Source of the DNA: Sphingomonas sp. Leaf357
GTDB lineage: Bacteria > Pseudomonadota > Alphaproteobacteria > Sphingomonadales > Sphingomonadaceae
NCBI RefSeq assembly: GCF_001423845.1
Contig: NZ_LMPM01000001.1
Span: 1,155,493-1,219,492 of the forward strand
Reading direction: 5' to 3'
DNA length: 64,000 bases
Shown here: positions 25,883 through 34,799 of the stretch, piece after piece
Numbering within the stretch: position 1 is the first letter of the stretch
How the letters are laid out: every line of letters begins with the position of its first letter
Translations under genes and position numbers: made by a program
The notes under the pieces: model-generated
Told to the model about the DNA's origin: nothing
The model's input: the letters and a program-made list of their open reading frames with translations, nothing else
Databases searched by the model: none

Positions 25883-26645
25883 GCGACTTCCGCGCACGCC
25901 GAGCTTCCGGCTCGACGGCCGCCGCGCCATGGTGACGGGGGCCGGGCGGGGCATCGGGCTCGCCGCGGCCGCCGCGCTCGCCGAAGCGGGTGCGGCGGTG
26001 ACGTTGATCGCGCGCACCGGCGACGAGATCGCGGCGGGCGCGGACGCGATCCGCACGGCGGGCGGAACGGCCGAATCCGTAACGCTCGACGTATCCGACC
26101 TCGAGGCTGTCGCCGGGTTCTTCGCCGCGCGGCCGGCATTCCACGTCCTCGTCAACAATGCCGGGACCAATCGGCCTAAGGCGATGGTCGAGGTGAGCGA
26201 AGCCGATTACGATGCGGTGCTCGATCTCAACCTGAAGAGCGCCTTTTTCGTCGCGCAGCATTGCGTGAAGCGGATGCTGTCCGATCGGATCGCCGGCAGC
26301 CTGATCCATATGGGATCGCAGATGGGCCATGTCGGCGGGCCGAATCGATCGCTGTATTGCGCGTCGAAATGGGCGCTCGAGGGCATGAGCAAGGCATTCG
26401 CGCTCGATCTGGCCGCGCACGATATCCGTAGCAACACGATCGCGCCGACCTTCATCGAGACGCCGCTGACCCGCCCGTTCTTCGAAGACCCCGTCTTCAA
26501 GGCAAGCGTGCTGGCGAAAATCAAGCTCGGCAGGCTCGGCCAAGTCGAGGATCTGATGGGTGCGATCCTGTTTCTCGCCGCGGACGCGTCGGCGCTGATG
26601 ACCGGCACAAGCCTGGTCGTCGATGGCGGCTGGACGGCGGACTGA
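25863..26645 (+). CDS. Short-chain dehydrogenase/reductase (SDR)
   Basis: The 260-residue classical SDR has the NAD(P) motif MVTGAGRGIG (about 23-32), NNAG (VLVNNAGTN), catalytic Ser in HMGSQMGHVG and the YCASK pair, and the C-terminal TGTSLVVDGGW. It reversibly oxidises a hydroxyl group, probably with NAD(H). GTG 25863 or GTG 25875 can serve as start; both overlap the upstream gene. It closes the LacI-linked operon and meets the convergent TetR gene 9 bp later at a strong hairpin. Confidence 0.92.
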   Translation: MGRLVAERLPRTPSFRLDGRRAMVTGAGRGIGLAAAAALAEAGAAVTLIARTGDEIAAGADAIRTAGGTAESVTLDVSDLEAVAGFFAARPAFHVLVNNAGTNRPKAMVEVSEADYDAVLDLNLKSAFFVAQHCVKRMLSDRIAGSLIHMGSQMGHVGGPNRSLYCASKWALEGMSKAFALDLAAHDIRSNTIAPTFIETPLTRPFFEDPVFKASVLAKIKLGRLGQVEDLMGAILFLAADASALMTGTSLVVDGGWTAD

Positions 26646-26663
26646 CGCCGCCGGTCAGTCCGC
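26637..26663. terminator. Bidirectional hairpin between convergent SDR and TetR genes
   Basis: Perfect 10-bp arms GCGGACTGAC (26637-26646) and GTCAGTCCGC (26654-26663) with a 7-base loop cover both stop codons. No T-run is present on either side, so it may need Rho or act mainly as an RNA 3' barrier. Confidence 0.5.
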
Positions 26664-27314
26664 TGCGGACTTCATCATGCCATGCATCAAAAGTTTGACC
26701 AGAAACGCCTGATAGCCATCGGCCAATTTATCCATGTCGGTATTCTTCGGCAGCAGCCCCTGGATCAGCGGTCCGGCGGATGACAGGAAGTCGCTCGCCC
26801 CGAGCACGGCGACGAACAGATAGAAGGGATCGGCCTCGACCAGTTGCTTGCCCCCGTCGGCTTTCAGCAACGTGCGATAGAAGTCGATCAGCTCGAGATT
26901 CATGTGACGGACGCGATCCCTGGTTTCGTCCGGTTCGGCCTGCGCCAGCTCGTCGATCATCAGGCGATTCATGTACGGAGCGCGGCGAACGAGCTTGACG
27001 GTTTGCGCGATATGAGCCGCCAGCGCGGTGGCGGGGTCTCCTTTCGGCGGCTCGCGGTGGTCGTGAACGGTCACGCGGTCCACCACGGCCAGGAGCAAGG
27101 CATCGCGGCTGCCGAAGTGATAATAGACCAGTGAGGGCGTGACGTTCGCTTCCCGCGCAACGCGTGGAATGGTCACCCGTGCCGGTGGTATCGTGCGCAG
27201 AAGTTTTTCCGTGGCAGCGAGCAGGCCTTCGCGGCCGACATCGTTCTTGCCCGGCACGGGCCGCCCTTTGCCACGCTTCGGGGCCGCTTTCGAGACTGGA
27301 TCAGGTTGCGTCAT
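26655..27314 (-). CDS. TetR family transcriptional regulator
   Basis: The 219-residue protein has the TetR helix-turn-helix (LLRTIPPARVTIPRVAREANVTPSLVYYHFGSRDALLLAVVD) and a helical ligand domain (MNRLMIDELAQAEPDE and following). The first 25 residues are basic and Pro-rich. ATG 27314 was chosen over a longer frame because the extra residues are not family-like. It is a candidate regulator of the cupin-SDR genes and of the TonB and dioxygenase operons, since an 18-bp palindrome of TetR-site size occurs three times there. Ligand unknown. Confidence 0.9.
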   Translation of the reverse strand: MTQPDPVSKAAPKRGKGRPVPGKNDVGREGLLAATEKLLRTIPPARVTIPRVAREANVTPSLVYYHFGSRDALLLAVVDRVTVHDHREPPKGDPATALAAHIAQTVKLVRRAPYMNRLMIDELAQAEPDETRDRVRHMNLELIDFYRTLLKADGGKQLVEADPFYLFVAVLGASDFLSSAGPLIQGLLPKNTDMDKLADGYQAFLVKLLMHGMMKSAAD

Positions 27315-27450
27315 TGCGGCGGTATCCTGTTTCCTGGCTCGGCTGGCAACCACGGGTTGCGCGCCGCGCGGCGGGTCGGCGTGATTCGGCTTTCGACGCT
27401 CGCGCAGCCCGCCTGCTTGGCCAGTCACGGCAAAAGTGTTCTGGCACCCG

Positions 27451-27960
27451 CTAGGGCTTCAAGCCTTCGCGCGGATGAATCTCGCGCAGCGGGACATCGT
27501 TCACGGTGGCCGGCGTGGCGTCGATCAGGACGAAGGCGACCCGTGCTGTTACGTCCGCACTGGGGTTGCGCCAGCTGTGGATGGTGCCGCGCTGCACGAC
27601 GATGCCGCCGGGTTCGACCAAGGTGGAGTGTCTGTCGTCCAGGATAAGTTCGATCGCACCCGAAATGACGATGCCGTAATCCAAGCTGTTGGTGCGATGC
27701 ATCGGCGCAACGGTGCCCGGCAGCATATCGACAACTCGGATGATCGACCCGCCCGGCAGGGTCAGATCGAGCTTCCGTTCGCGGCCATCGCTGGCGTCGT
27801 CATTATCGACCGGCAGGCCCTGCGACGACCAGATCGTCGTATGCAGCGACGTTCCGCTGGGATTGGGCACGCCATCGAACGCGGCGTCGGACAGCACTAC
27901 AGCCTTGCCGGCGGCATCATGCCCGGTGACGATGCGGCGTACGGGGGGCAAGGTCGGCAT
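27451..27960 (-). CDS. Cupin domain protein
   Basis: The 169-residue protein has a single cupin barrel: the first motif around MLPGTVAPMHRTNSLDYGIV and the second around VEPGGIVVQRGTIHSWRNPS, giving His ligands for a metal but not the full HxHx3-4E pattern (Asp and Tyr take the middle places). Related proteins are small dioxygenases, isomerases or ligand sensors in aromatic pathways. ATG 27960 has GGGAGC from the SDR 3' end at a good distance; 27972 is an alternative. It follows the SDR gene with no gap and is co-transcribed with it. Confidence 0.85.
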   Translation of the reverse strand: MPTLPPVRRIVTGHDAAGKAVVLSDAAFDGVPNPSGTSLHTTIWSSQGLPVDNDDASDGRERKLDLTLPGGSIIRVVDMLPGTVAPMHRTNSLDYGIVISGAIELILDDRHSTLVEPGGIVVQRGTIHSWRNPSADVTARVAFVLIDATPATVNDVPLREIHPREGLKP

Positions 27961-27961
27961 A

Positions 27962-28738
27962 TCAGCTCCCATCGGTAATCACGGTGCCGCCATCGACGGT
28001 GAGCACCTGGCCATTGACGAAGCCGCCGGCCGGCGCGGCAAGAAAGACCGCGGTGCCGGCGATCTCGTATGGCTGGCCCATGCGGCGCAGCGGGGTCATC
28101 TGCATCCGTCGCGCCATAAAGGCGGCATCGGCTTTCAGATGGTCGGCCAGGCGCGTGTCGATAAGCCCGGGCGCGATCGCGTTGGCGCGCACGCCCTTCG
28201 GGCCCCATTGCACGGCGATGTTGCGCGCCAGTTGGGTGACGCCCGCCTTGGCGAGCGCATAGGCATCGATCTTGGCATTGCCGCGCAGCGCCGAAATGCT
28301 CGCGGTGAGGATCACCGACGCGCCCTCGCGCTTGGCCATGTGCGGCAAAGCGTGCTTGGTCAGCACCACCATCGAGCGCAGATTGATCGCCAGGACCCGA
28401 TCGAAAACGGACATGTCGAGCGGATCCGCCGCCGGGCCACCCTGGATGCCGGCATTGGACACCAGAATGTCGATGCCGCCGAACCGGTCCACCGTCTGCG
28501 CCACCAAAGATGCGATGGCGGCATCGTCGGACACGTCGCAAACGATGCCCGTCGCGCGACCCGTGTTCTCGCCGGCATTAAGAGTCTCGGCGGCAGCGGC
28601 GGTGTCCTCGGCGTTTTCGCTCGACACGACCACCGTCGCTCCATGCGCCACCATCGCCTCGGCGATCGCATAGCCCAGGCCGCGGCTCGACCCGGTGACG
28701 ATCGCGACCCGTCCCGAAAGATCGAACAGGTTCTTCAT
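27962..28738 (-). CDS. Short-chain dehydrogenase/reductase (SDR)
   Basis: The 258-residue classical SDR has VTGSSRGLGYAIAEA (cofactor site, from residue 15), SNAGIQGG, catalytic Ser in ILTASISALRG and Tyr/Lys in DAYALAKAG, and ends with the usual VLTVDGGTVI. It is unlike the SDR at 25863-26645 in detail, so the two probably catalyse different steps. It is divergent from the TonB receptor; a palindromic site ATTGAT-N6-ATCAAT lies 42 bp upstream of its start. Confidence 0.93.
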   Translation of the reverse strand: MKNLFDLSGRVAIVTGSSRGLGYAIAEAMVAHGATVVVSSENAEDTAAAAETLNAGENTGRATGIVCDVSDDAAIASLVAQTVDRFGGIDILVSNAGIQGGPAADPLDMSVFDRVLAINLRSMVVLTKHALPHMAKREGASVILTASISALRGNAKIDAYALAKAGVTQLARNIAVQWGPKGVRANAIAPGLIDTRLADHLKADAAFMARRMQMTPLRRMGQPYEIAGTAVFLAAPAGGFVNGQVLTVDGGTVITDGS

Positions 28739-28779
28739 CGTGGCTCAACTCTCATCGTCATCCTCTCACGCCATTCTTT

Positions 28780-28797
28780 ATTGATGACATAATCAAT
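28780..28797. promoter_or_regulatory. Palindrome ATTGATGACATAATCAAT, copy 1 of a three-site set
   Basis: Perfect ATTGAT-N6-ATCAAT upstream of the SDR-cupin operon. Two further copies with the same geometry (ATTGAY-N6-RTCAAT) lie at 28895-28912 and 31433-31450, all at promoters of this cluster. Confidence 0.6.
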
Positions 28798-28894
28798 TAC
28801 TGTTATCGAGACAAGCGGGGTCGAAAGCGTGCGGAGCGCCGAAAGCGTCGAGATAGGACGACGTCTGCTAATTTTCGTTTGCATTCCCACATTA

Positions 28895-28912
28895 ATTGAT
28901 GTTACCGTCAAT
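28895..28912. promoter_or_regulatory. Palindrome ATTGATGTTACCGTCAAT, copy 2 of a three-site set
   Basis: Same arm sequence and 6-bp spacer as the copies at 28780 and 31433, here 33 bp before the TonB receptor ATG, where it would overlap the transcription start region. Confidence 0.6.
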
Positions 28913-28945
28913 AGTCGGTCGGAAAGAACCGTTTGGAGGAGGGTT

Positions 28946-31393
28946 ATGAAAGGCTTCATGTTGGGATCGGCGTCTGTCCTGGCGATTTTCGCCGTGCCGG
29001 CGCACGCGCAAGGCGCGCCTTCGGATGCGACGCAGAACGGCTCCGGGCCGCAGGCGGAAATTCCGCAGACCGTCGTCGGGCACGAGGGAGAACTCGAAGA
29101 GATTATCGTTACCGCGCAGCGGACCGAGCAGTCGGCGCAAAAGGCACCGATCGCGATCGCGGTGGTCCGGCCCGAGGAGCTGATCCGCCAGAACGTCACG
29201 CGCGCAGAGGATCTGTCGCGTGTCGTGCCGGCGTTGGTGGCGACCGCATCGGGCGGTGCCAATACCAGCTTCTTCGTGCGCGGTGTCGGCAACACCACGA
29301 CCAATTCGTACAGCGACCCGGCGATCTCGTTCAATTACGACGGCGTCTATATCGGTCGCCCGAACTCGACCCAGGGTTTCTTCTACGACCTGCAGCGCAT
29401 CGAAGTGCTGAAGGGGCCGCAGGGCACGCTCTATGGCCGCAATGCGACCGGCGGCGCGATCAACGTCCTGCCCAACCGTCCCGAACTCGGCGTGACCAGT
29501 GGAGAAGTTCAGGCCAGCTACGGCAACTACAATGCCATCCAGGCGCAAGGCGCGCTGAACCTGCCGATCGGCGGCAGCGGGGCGTTCCGCCTGGCGGGCG
29601 CGATCAACCGGCACGACGGCTATCTGTCGGACGGCACCAGCGACCAGAAGGAATATGCCCTGCGCGCGCAGGTGCTGGCCGATCTGACGCCCGCGCTGAC
29701 CACGCGGATCGGTGTCGATTACGCGCATCAGGGTGGCCGGGGCACCGGTTCCTATCTCTACGGCACCTATGCATATGCTCCGGCCACCGGCTTCGTCTTC
29801 ACGCCGACGCCGCAGTTCGGCCCCAAGGTCGGGGTACACGATCCCCGCACCGAAGCATTCGTCCAGAACATCTTCGTCTCGCAGGTCGGTCGAACCTCCG
29901 AGGCCACCGGCACGCTGCCCAGCCAGAACAACGCGGTATGGGGCATCACCAACGAAACCAACTGGACGACCGGTGCGGGAACGCTGACGGTCCAGGCCGC
30001 CTATCGCCAGTCCGACATTAATGCGCTGTCGACCACGTCCAACTTCCGCGGCGCCTATGCTGACGAGCACACCGATCAGGCCACGCTCGAGGCGCGCTTC
30101 GCCGGAAAGGCCGGCCCGGTCGATTATCTGGTGGGCGCGTTCCTGTTCGACGAGGATATCGACGCCGCGAACTCGATCAACCAGATCGTCACGGTCCCGT
30201 TCCAGACCTACAAGACCGGCACCAACTCGAAGGCCGTGTTCGGGCGCCTCGCGCTGCATGCCACCGATGCACTGACGCTCACGGCGGCCGGCCGCTACAC
30301 CGACGACAGCAAATACATGAGCGGCCTGAGCAACGTCTTCACGCTGAACTGCGGCAATCCCTTCGCGCCCCCGCAGGACCTGTGCCCGACATTGCCGTTG
30401 GTGCCGCTCGTCCGTACGCCGGCGGAGCTCATCGCCTTCTATACCTCGCGTGGAATCCTCGTCGGCAACAATGGCGTGAACCCGGCTCCGGTGCTCAACA
30501 CGCCGCGCGTCCTGAATACCCAGATTCCGATCGACGCGACGCTGGAGACGAAGAAGTTCACCTATCGCCTCGCCGCAGACCTGCAGCTCACGCCGTCGAA
30601 CCTGCTCTATGCCAGCTACGAGACCGGTTTCCATGCCGGCGGTTTCAGCTTCGGGAAGGGAGTCGAAACCTACAAGCCGGAGTCGATCCGCGCCTTTACG
30701 GTCGGCTCCAAGAACCGGTTCTTCGGCAACCGCGTGCAGTTGAACATCGAAGGCTTCTACTGGAAGTACAAGGACCAGCAGGTCAGCCAGTTCGGCACCG
30801 ATTTCAGCACGCCGCCGATCTCGGTCTTCTACACCACCAATATCGGCAGCAGCACGATCAAGGGCGTCGATGTCGATCTCGACGCCCGGGTGACGCCGAC
30901 CACGCGGATCGGCGGTAGCGTCCAATATCTCGACACAAGCTACGACACGTTCATCTTCAACGTTACGACTGCCGCTCCCACCCCGCCGAACTACGCCTGC
31001 CCGGCGCCGATCGTCGGCGGCTTCTACCGCGTGGATTGTTCCGGCAAGCAGGCGTTATTCTCGCCGAAATGGTCGTTTAACGCCAATATCGAACAAACGA
31101 TCAAGCTCGACGGCTTCAGGCTGGTCGCACAGGGCGGAACCCGCTGGCGCGGCGATTTCTACGCTGCCACTACCTACCAGCCCTGGGTGATCTCAAAGGC
31201 GGCATTCCAGTCGGACGCGTCGTTGACGCTCGCGCCCGACTCGGACGGCTGGTTCGTCACAGCCTTCGTCAACAATATCGAAGACAAGCGCCGCATCACG
31301 CAGTCCAACGTCAACGGCACGTTGAGCACGCAGTCGGCCATCGCCACGGCCCCGCGAACCTACGGCATCCGCATCGGGGGACGGTTCAAATAA
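28946..31393 (+). CDS. TonB-dependent outer-membrane receptor
   Basis: The 815-residue reading starts at ATG 28946 behind GGAGGAGGG; the longer frame from 28829 was rejected. It has a signal peptide (MKGFMLGSASVLAIFAVPAHA), a TonB-box-like EEIIVTAQR, the plug motif RGVGNTTTNSYSDPAI, then LKGPQGTLYGRNATGGAIN, and a barrel ending IRIGGRFK. This is the sphingomonad type seen with catabolic clusters rather than iron transport. It is divergent from the SDR-cupin operon and upstream of the dioxygenase operon, so it likely brings in that pathway's substrate. Confidence 0.95.
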   Translation: MKGFMLGSASVLAIFAVPAHAQGAPSDATQNGSGPQAEIPQTVVGHEGELEEIIVTAQRTEQSAQKAPIAIAVVRPEELIRQNVTRAEDLSRVVPALVATASGGANTSFFVRGVGNTTTNSYSDPAISFNYDGVYIGRPNSTQGFFYDLQRIEVLKGPQGTLYGRNATGGAINVLPNRPELGVTSGEVQASYGNYNAIQAQGALNLPIGGSGAFRLAGAINRHDGYLSDGTSDQKEYALRAQVLADLTPALTTRIGVDYAHQGGRGTGSYLYGTYAYAPATGFVFTPTPQFGPKVGVHDPRTEAFVQNIFVSQVGRTSEATGTLPSQNNAVWGITNETNWTTGAGTLTVQAAYRQSDINALSTTSNFRGAYADEHTDQATLEARFAGKAGPVDYLVGAFLFDEDIDAANSINQIVTVPFQTYKTGTNSKAVFGRLALHATDALTLTAAGRYTDDSKYMSGLSNVFTLNCGNPFAPPQDLCPTLPLVPLVRTPAELIAFYTSRGILVGNNGVNPAPVLNTPRVLNTQIPIDATLETKKFTYRLAADLQLTPSNLLYASYETGFHAGGFSFGKGVETYKPESIRAFTVGSKNRFFGNRVQLNIEGFYWKYKDQQVSQFGTDFSTPPISVFYTTNIGSSTIKGVDVDLDARVTPTTRIGGSVQYLDTSYDTFIFNVTTAAPTPPNYACPAPIVGGFYRVDCSGKQALFSPKWSFNANIEQTIKLDGFRLVAQGGTRWRGDFYAATTYQPWVISKAAFQSDASLTLAPDSDGWFVTAFVNNIEDKRRITQSNVNGTLSTQSAIATAPRTYGIRIGGRFK

Positions 31394-31427
31394 GTGGGCC
31401 GGACCCCGAGCGAGACGCTCGCGGGCC

Positions 31428-31456
31428 TTGTAATTGACGAATGCATCAATTATCTA
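31428..31456 (+). promoter_or_regulatory. Promoter of the dioxygenase operon
   Basis: TTGTAA (31428-31433) and TATCTA (31451-31456) with an ideal 17-bp spacer. The copy-3 palindrome fills the spacer exactly, as expected for a repressor-controlled promoter. It lies 32 bp before the ATG. Confidence 0.5.
31433..31450. promoter_or_regulatory. Palindrome ATTGACGAATGCATCAAT, copy 3 of a three-site set
   Basis: ATTGAC-N6-ATCAAT between the -35 and -10 elements of the dioxygenase operon. It matches the other two copies in arm sequence and spacing. Confidence 0.6.
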
Positions 31457-31487
31457 CGTGGACAGCAACGCTGAGTAGGAAAGCATC

Positions 31488-32393
31488 ATGACGGCCCGAG
31501 TCACCGATCTTCATTATGTCGCCCACGCGGTCCCGGATCTGGTCGCGGAACGCAAATTCTATGGCGAGACCTGGGGCCTGACGGAGGTCGCGGAAGAAGA
31601 TGGGAAGGTCTATTTCGCGGCGGAAGGCTCCGAGCATCCGTTCGTCATTCGCCTGCGGCAGGACGACGAGAAGAAGACCGATCTGATCGGATTCTCGGCG
31701 GAGTCGAAGGCCGACGTGGATGCGATTTACGCCCAGGCGATCGCCGCGGGTATGAAATCGATCCGCGAGCCCGGTCCGGCCGAGGGGCCGCAAGGGGGGT
31801 ATGCGGCGCGTTTCTTCGATCCCGAAGGTCGGGCGCTCGAAGTGATCTGCGACGTCACCAAGCGCGCGTCGCGCACGCTCGCCAAGGGCGAGTCGATCCC
31901 GATCGGGATAAGCCACGTCGTGTTCCATTCCCCCGATCACAAGGGCCTGACGAAATTCTATCAGGACGTCCTCGGCTTCAAGGTCTCGGACTGGCTGGGT
32001 GAGTTCATGGTATTCCTGCGCTGCAATCCGGCGCACCACCGGCTTGCCATCATGCCCGGCAAGCCGGCGCTCAACCACGTCGCGTTCGACGTCAGCTCCA
32101 TCGATGAGATGATGCGCGGCCTGGGCCGTTTGACCAGGGAAGGCGTGACGCTGAGCTGGGGGCCGGGCCGCCACACCGCCGGCAACAACACGTTCACTTA
32201 TTATCTGACGCCCAACGGCAACGCGGTCGAATATACCTCCGATGTCGAAGAGTGCGACGACGAATGGGTGCCCAACACCTATGAGATGAACGCCCAGATC
32301 TCCGATCAATGGGGCACCGGCCGGATCATCCCCGGCAACGTGCCGCATCAGACGGCGGAAGCCGACAAGGGTCTGTGGTGCGTACCGGCTTGA
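31488..32393 (+). CDS. Two-domain VOC protein, probable type I extradiol dioxygenase
   Basis: The 301-residue protein has two vicinal-oxygen-chelate domains, the plan of 2,3-dihydroxybiphenyl dioxygenases. The C-terminal domain keeps the metal triad: His143 (GISHVVFH), His197 (LNHVAFDV) and Glu248 (NAVEYTSD), and an HHRLAI segment where BphC-type enzymes carry a catalytic His. This predicts Fe(II)- or Mn(II)-dependent ring cleavage next to the two hydroxyls of a catechol-like substrate. ATG 31488 follows AGGAAAG. A flavin monooxygenase and an alpha/beta hydrolase follow within 60 bp, which fits a hydroxylate-cleave-hydrolyse order. Confidence 0.85.
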   Translation: MTARVTDLHYVAHAVPDLVAERKFYGETWGLTEVAEEDGKVYFAAEGSEHPFVIRLRQDDEKKTDLIGFSAESKADVDAIYAQAIAAGMKSIREPGPAEGPQGGYAARFFDPEGRALEVICDVTKRASRTLAKGESIPIGISHVVFHSPDHKGLTKFYQDVLGFKVSDWLGEFMVFLRCNPAHHRLAIMPGKPALNHVAFDVSSIDEMMRGLGRLTREGVTLSWGPGRHTAGNNTFTYYLTPNGNAVEYTSDVEECDDEWVPNTYEMNAQISDQWGTGRIIPGNVPHQTAEADKGLWCVPA

Positions 32394-32421
32394 ACCGGGG
32401 GACGCGAGGATCCGGCAGGTC

Positions 32422-33531
32422 ATGGTGAAGAACGTTCTCGTCGTCGGTGGCGGCATCGGCGGGATGTCGGCGGCGCTGGCGCTCACCCGGCGCGGCATGC
32501 AGGTGGCGCTGATCGATTCCGATCCCAATTGGCGTGTCTACGGCGCGGGAATCACGATCACCGGCATGTCGCTGCGCGCGTTCGACGATCTCGGCGTGCT
32601 CGATGACATTCGCGCACGCGGCTTCGTGCACAACGGGATGCGGCCGCGCCGCTTTACCGGCGAAGTGCTGCCCGGACCGCCGCTCGCCGCCGAAAATGCG
32701 CCACCGGTCATGCTCGGGGGTGGCATCATGCGTCCCGTCCTGCACGACATCCTGTCGACGCGCGTGCGGGCGACGGGGATCGACGTGCGGCTCGGGGTCG
32801 CGGTCCAGGCCATCGACCAGGACGACACCGGCGTCGATGTCGTCCTGAACGACGGCACCAAGGAGCGCTATGATCTCGTCGTCGGTGCCGACGGCATCTT
32901 TTCGACGATGCGCACGATGCTCTTCCCGGATGCGCCGAAGCCCAAATTCACCGATCAGGGGTGCTGGCGGATCGTCGCCGATCGACCGCCGGAGATCGAT
33001 CGCGCGGAGATCTATTTCGGCGGACCGATGAAGATCGGCATGTCGCCGATCTCGCAGGACCAGATGTATGTCTTCCTGCTCGAGCATGTTCCCGGCAACC
33101 CGTGGTTCGCGCCGGAAACGCATGTCGCGCATCTGAGCGAATTGATGGCTCCCTTCGGCGGACACATCCCGGCGATCCGCGCGGCGCTCGGCGACGATTC
33201 GAACATCGTCTATCGGCCGCTCGAATGGCTGTTGCTGCCCGATCCCTGGTACAAGGGGCGCGTCGTCCTGATCGGCGATGCCGCGCACGCGACGACGCCG
33301 CAGATGGCGTCCGGCGCGGGGTTGGCGGTCGAGGACGGGCTGGTGCTCGCCGACGAACTGTCCAAGACCGACGACATCGCGGTAGCCTTGCGCGGCTTCA
33401 TGGATCGCCGGTTCGAGCGCGCCAAACTGGTGGTCGAGACCTCGGTCAAGTCGGGCGAACTGGAAATCGCGGGCGCACCTCAGACCGGCATCATGGCGGC
33501 CGCGAACAAGACGCTGGCGCAACCTTACTGA
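32422..33531 (+). CDS. FAD-dependent aromatic monooxygenase (PHBH-type)
   Basis: The 369-residue protein has the group A flavoprotein hydroxylase motifs: GGGIGGMSAALAL at the N terminus, the DG motif (VVGADGIFSTMR), and the FAD/ribityl GD motif GDAAHATTPQMASGAGLAVED. It should use NAD(P)H and oxygen to hydroxylate an aromatic ring, making the diol needed by the adjacent dioxygenase. It lies 28 bp after the dioxygenase gene and 51 bp before the hydrolase gene. No membrane segment or signal is present. Confidence 0.92.
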   Translation: MVKNVLVVGGGIGGMSAALALTRRGMQVALIDSDPNWRVYGAGITITGMSLRAFDDLGVLDDIRARGFVHNGMRPRRFTGEVLPGPPLAAENAPPVMLGGGIMRPVLHDILSTRVRATGIDVRLGVAVQAIDQDDTGVDVVLNDGTKERYDLVVGADGIFSTMRTMLFPDAPKPKFTDQGCWRIVADRPPEIDRAEIYFGGPMKIGMSPISQDQMYVFLLEHVPGNPWFAPETHVAHLSELMAPFGGHIPAIRAALGDDSNIVYRPLEWLLLPDPWYKGRVVLIGDAAHATTPQMASGAGLAVEDGLVLADELSKTDDIAVALRGFMDRRFERAKLVVETSVKSGELEIAGAPQTGIMAAANKTLAQPY

Positions 33532-33582
33532 CATGGCGGCGTCGCGCGACCGTTCGCGGCGGCAAACAGACAGGATCGATCC

Positions 33583-34737
33583 ATGAGCTTTTCAGACCCG
33601 CGCATTGCGCCGTCCCGCACGCTGGAAGAGTTGCGTGAGGACACGATCAGGCGGATCAAGGGCAACGGCTATCCCGGCCGGGGCATTCGCCTGGCCGATG
33701 CCGAGGTCGCGATGGCCGAACTGTCCTCGCTCGACCCCGACGATTGGGCGAAGGTGTGGATGGCGGCGGGCGATGGCGTGATCGCGGAGGCCGAACGCGT
33801 CGCCAGCCCCGACGCGCAGCGCGAGCTCTACAAGACGGCCTTTTCGACCTATACGATGGGGCGGTTCCCGACCCCCACGACGCCCGGCAAGCAGACCTCC
33901 TACGGCAAGGCGATCGAGGCATACATGCGCTACGCCGAGTTGCTGCCGCAGAAGCTGGAGGTCGTCCGCATCCCCTTCGAAGGCAAGGAGATCATCGGGT
34001 ATTTCCGCAAGCCCGAAGGCGCCGGTCCGTTCCCGCTGATGGTCCAGTGCGGCGGCCTCGATTACTGGAAGGAACAGGTCGCCGACGAGGCGCTCAACTA
34101 TCTGCCGCACGGCATCTGCGTGATGGGGCTCGACATGCCCGGCACCGGCCAGGCCCCGATCAAGGGCGATGTCGGTGCGGAGCGGATGTTCACGACCGTA
34201 TTCGACTGGGCGCAGACCCGCCCCGATATCGACGGCACGCGCATGTTCATGCGTGGTGTCAGCTGGGGCGGCCACTGGGCGACGCGGGTCGCGATCGCCG
34301 AGAAGGATCGCCTGCTCGGCGCGATCAACCATGGCGGCGCGGTGCATCATTTCTTCCAGCCGGAATGGCAGTTGAAAGCGCTCGGCACGCGTGAATATCT
34401 CATGGATCTGTTCGGCGCGCGCGCAAACGTGTTCGGGGTCAAGACGCTCGACGAGTTCCTCGAATACGGCCCGCGCATGTCGCTGCTGATCGACGACCAG
34501 ATCGATCTGCCGACCGCACCGATGCTGGTGATGAACGGTGCTAAGGACAGCCAGGTGCCGATCGCCGACCAACTGCTGCTGCTCCAGCGCGGCGACGCGA
34601 AGGAAGCCTGGATCAATCCCAAGGGCGTCCACATGGGCTTCGGTGCCGGATGGGGCCCGGAGCGGACGATCAAGGACATCATCGTCCCCTGGCTGCTAAA
34701 GAAGCTCGCGCAGCATAAAGACAGCCAGGCCGGTTGA
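33583..34737 (+). CDS. Alpha/beta hydrolase, related to C-C bond hydrolases of the DHPON-hydrolase/FrsA type
   Basis: The 384-residue protein has an N-terminal helical cap region (1-130) and an alpha/beta hydrolase core with nucleophile Ser227 (RGVSWGGHWA), Asp322 (NGAKDSQVP) and His350 (KGVHMGFG), the normal order. Size and cap resemble 2,6-dihydroxy-pseudooxynicotine hydrolase and related beta-ketone hydrolases. In this operon it probably hydrolyses the ring-cleavage product or an acyl side chain. A long cap and the PMLVMNG strand separate it from the exported hydrolases of region 1. It is cytoplasmic (no signal peptide). Confidence 0.85.
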   Translation: MSFSDPRIAPSRTLEELREDTIRRIKGNGYPGRGIRLADAEVAMAELSSLDPDDWAKVWMAAGDGVIAEAERVASPDAQRELYKTAFSTYTMGRFPTPTTPGKQTSYGKAIEAYMRYAELLPQKLEVVRIPFEGKEIIGYFRKPEGAGPFPLMVQCGGLDYWKEQVADEALNYLPHGICVMGLDMPGTGQAPIKGDVGAERMFTTVFDWAQTRPDIDGTRMFMRGVSWGGHWATRVAIAEKDRLLGAINHGGAVHHFFQPEWQLKALGTREYLMDLFGARANVFGVKTLDEFLEYGPRMSLLIDDQIDLPTAPMLVMNGAKDSQVPIADQLLLLQRGDAKEAWINPKGVHMGFGAGWGPERTIKDIIVPWLLKKLAQHKDSQAG

Positions 34738-34799
34738 GGCGGGCGCGGCGATACTGCCGGAGCCCATTCGACACGATGCCTGAGCGGAGAGGAACGGAT

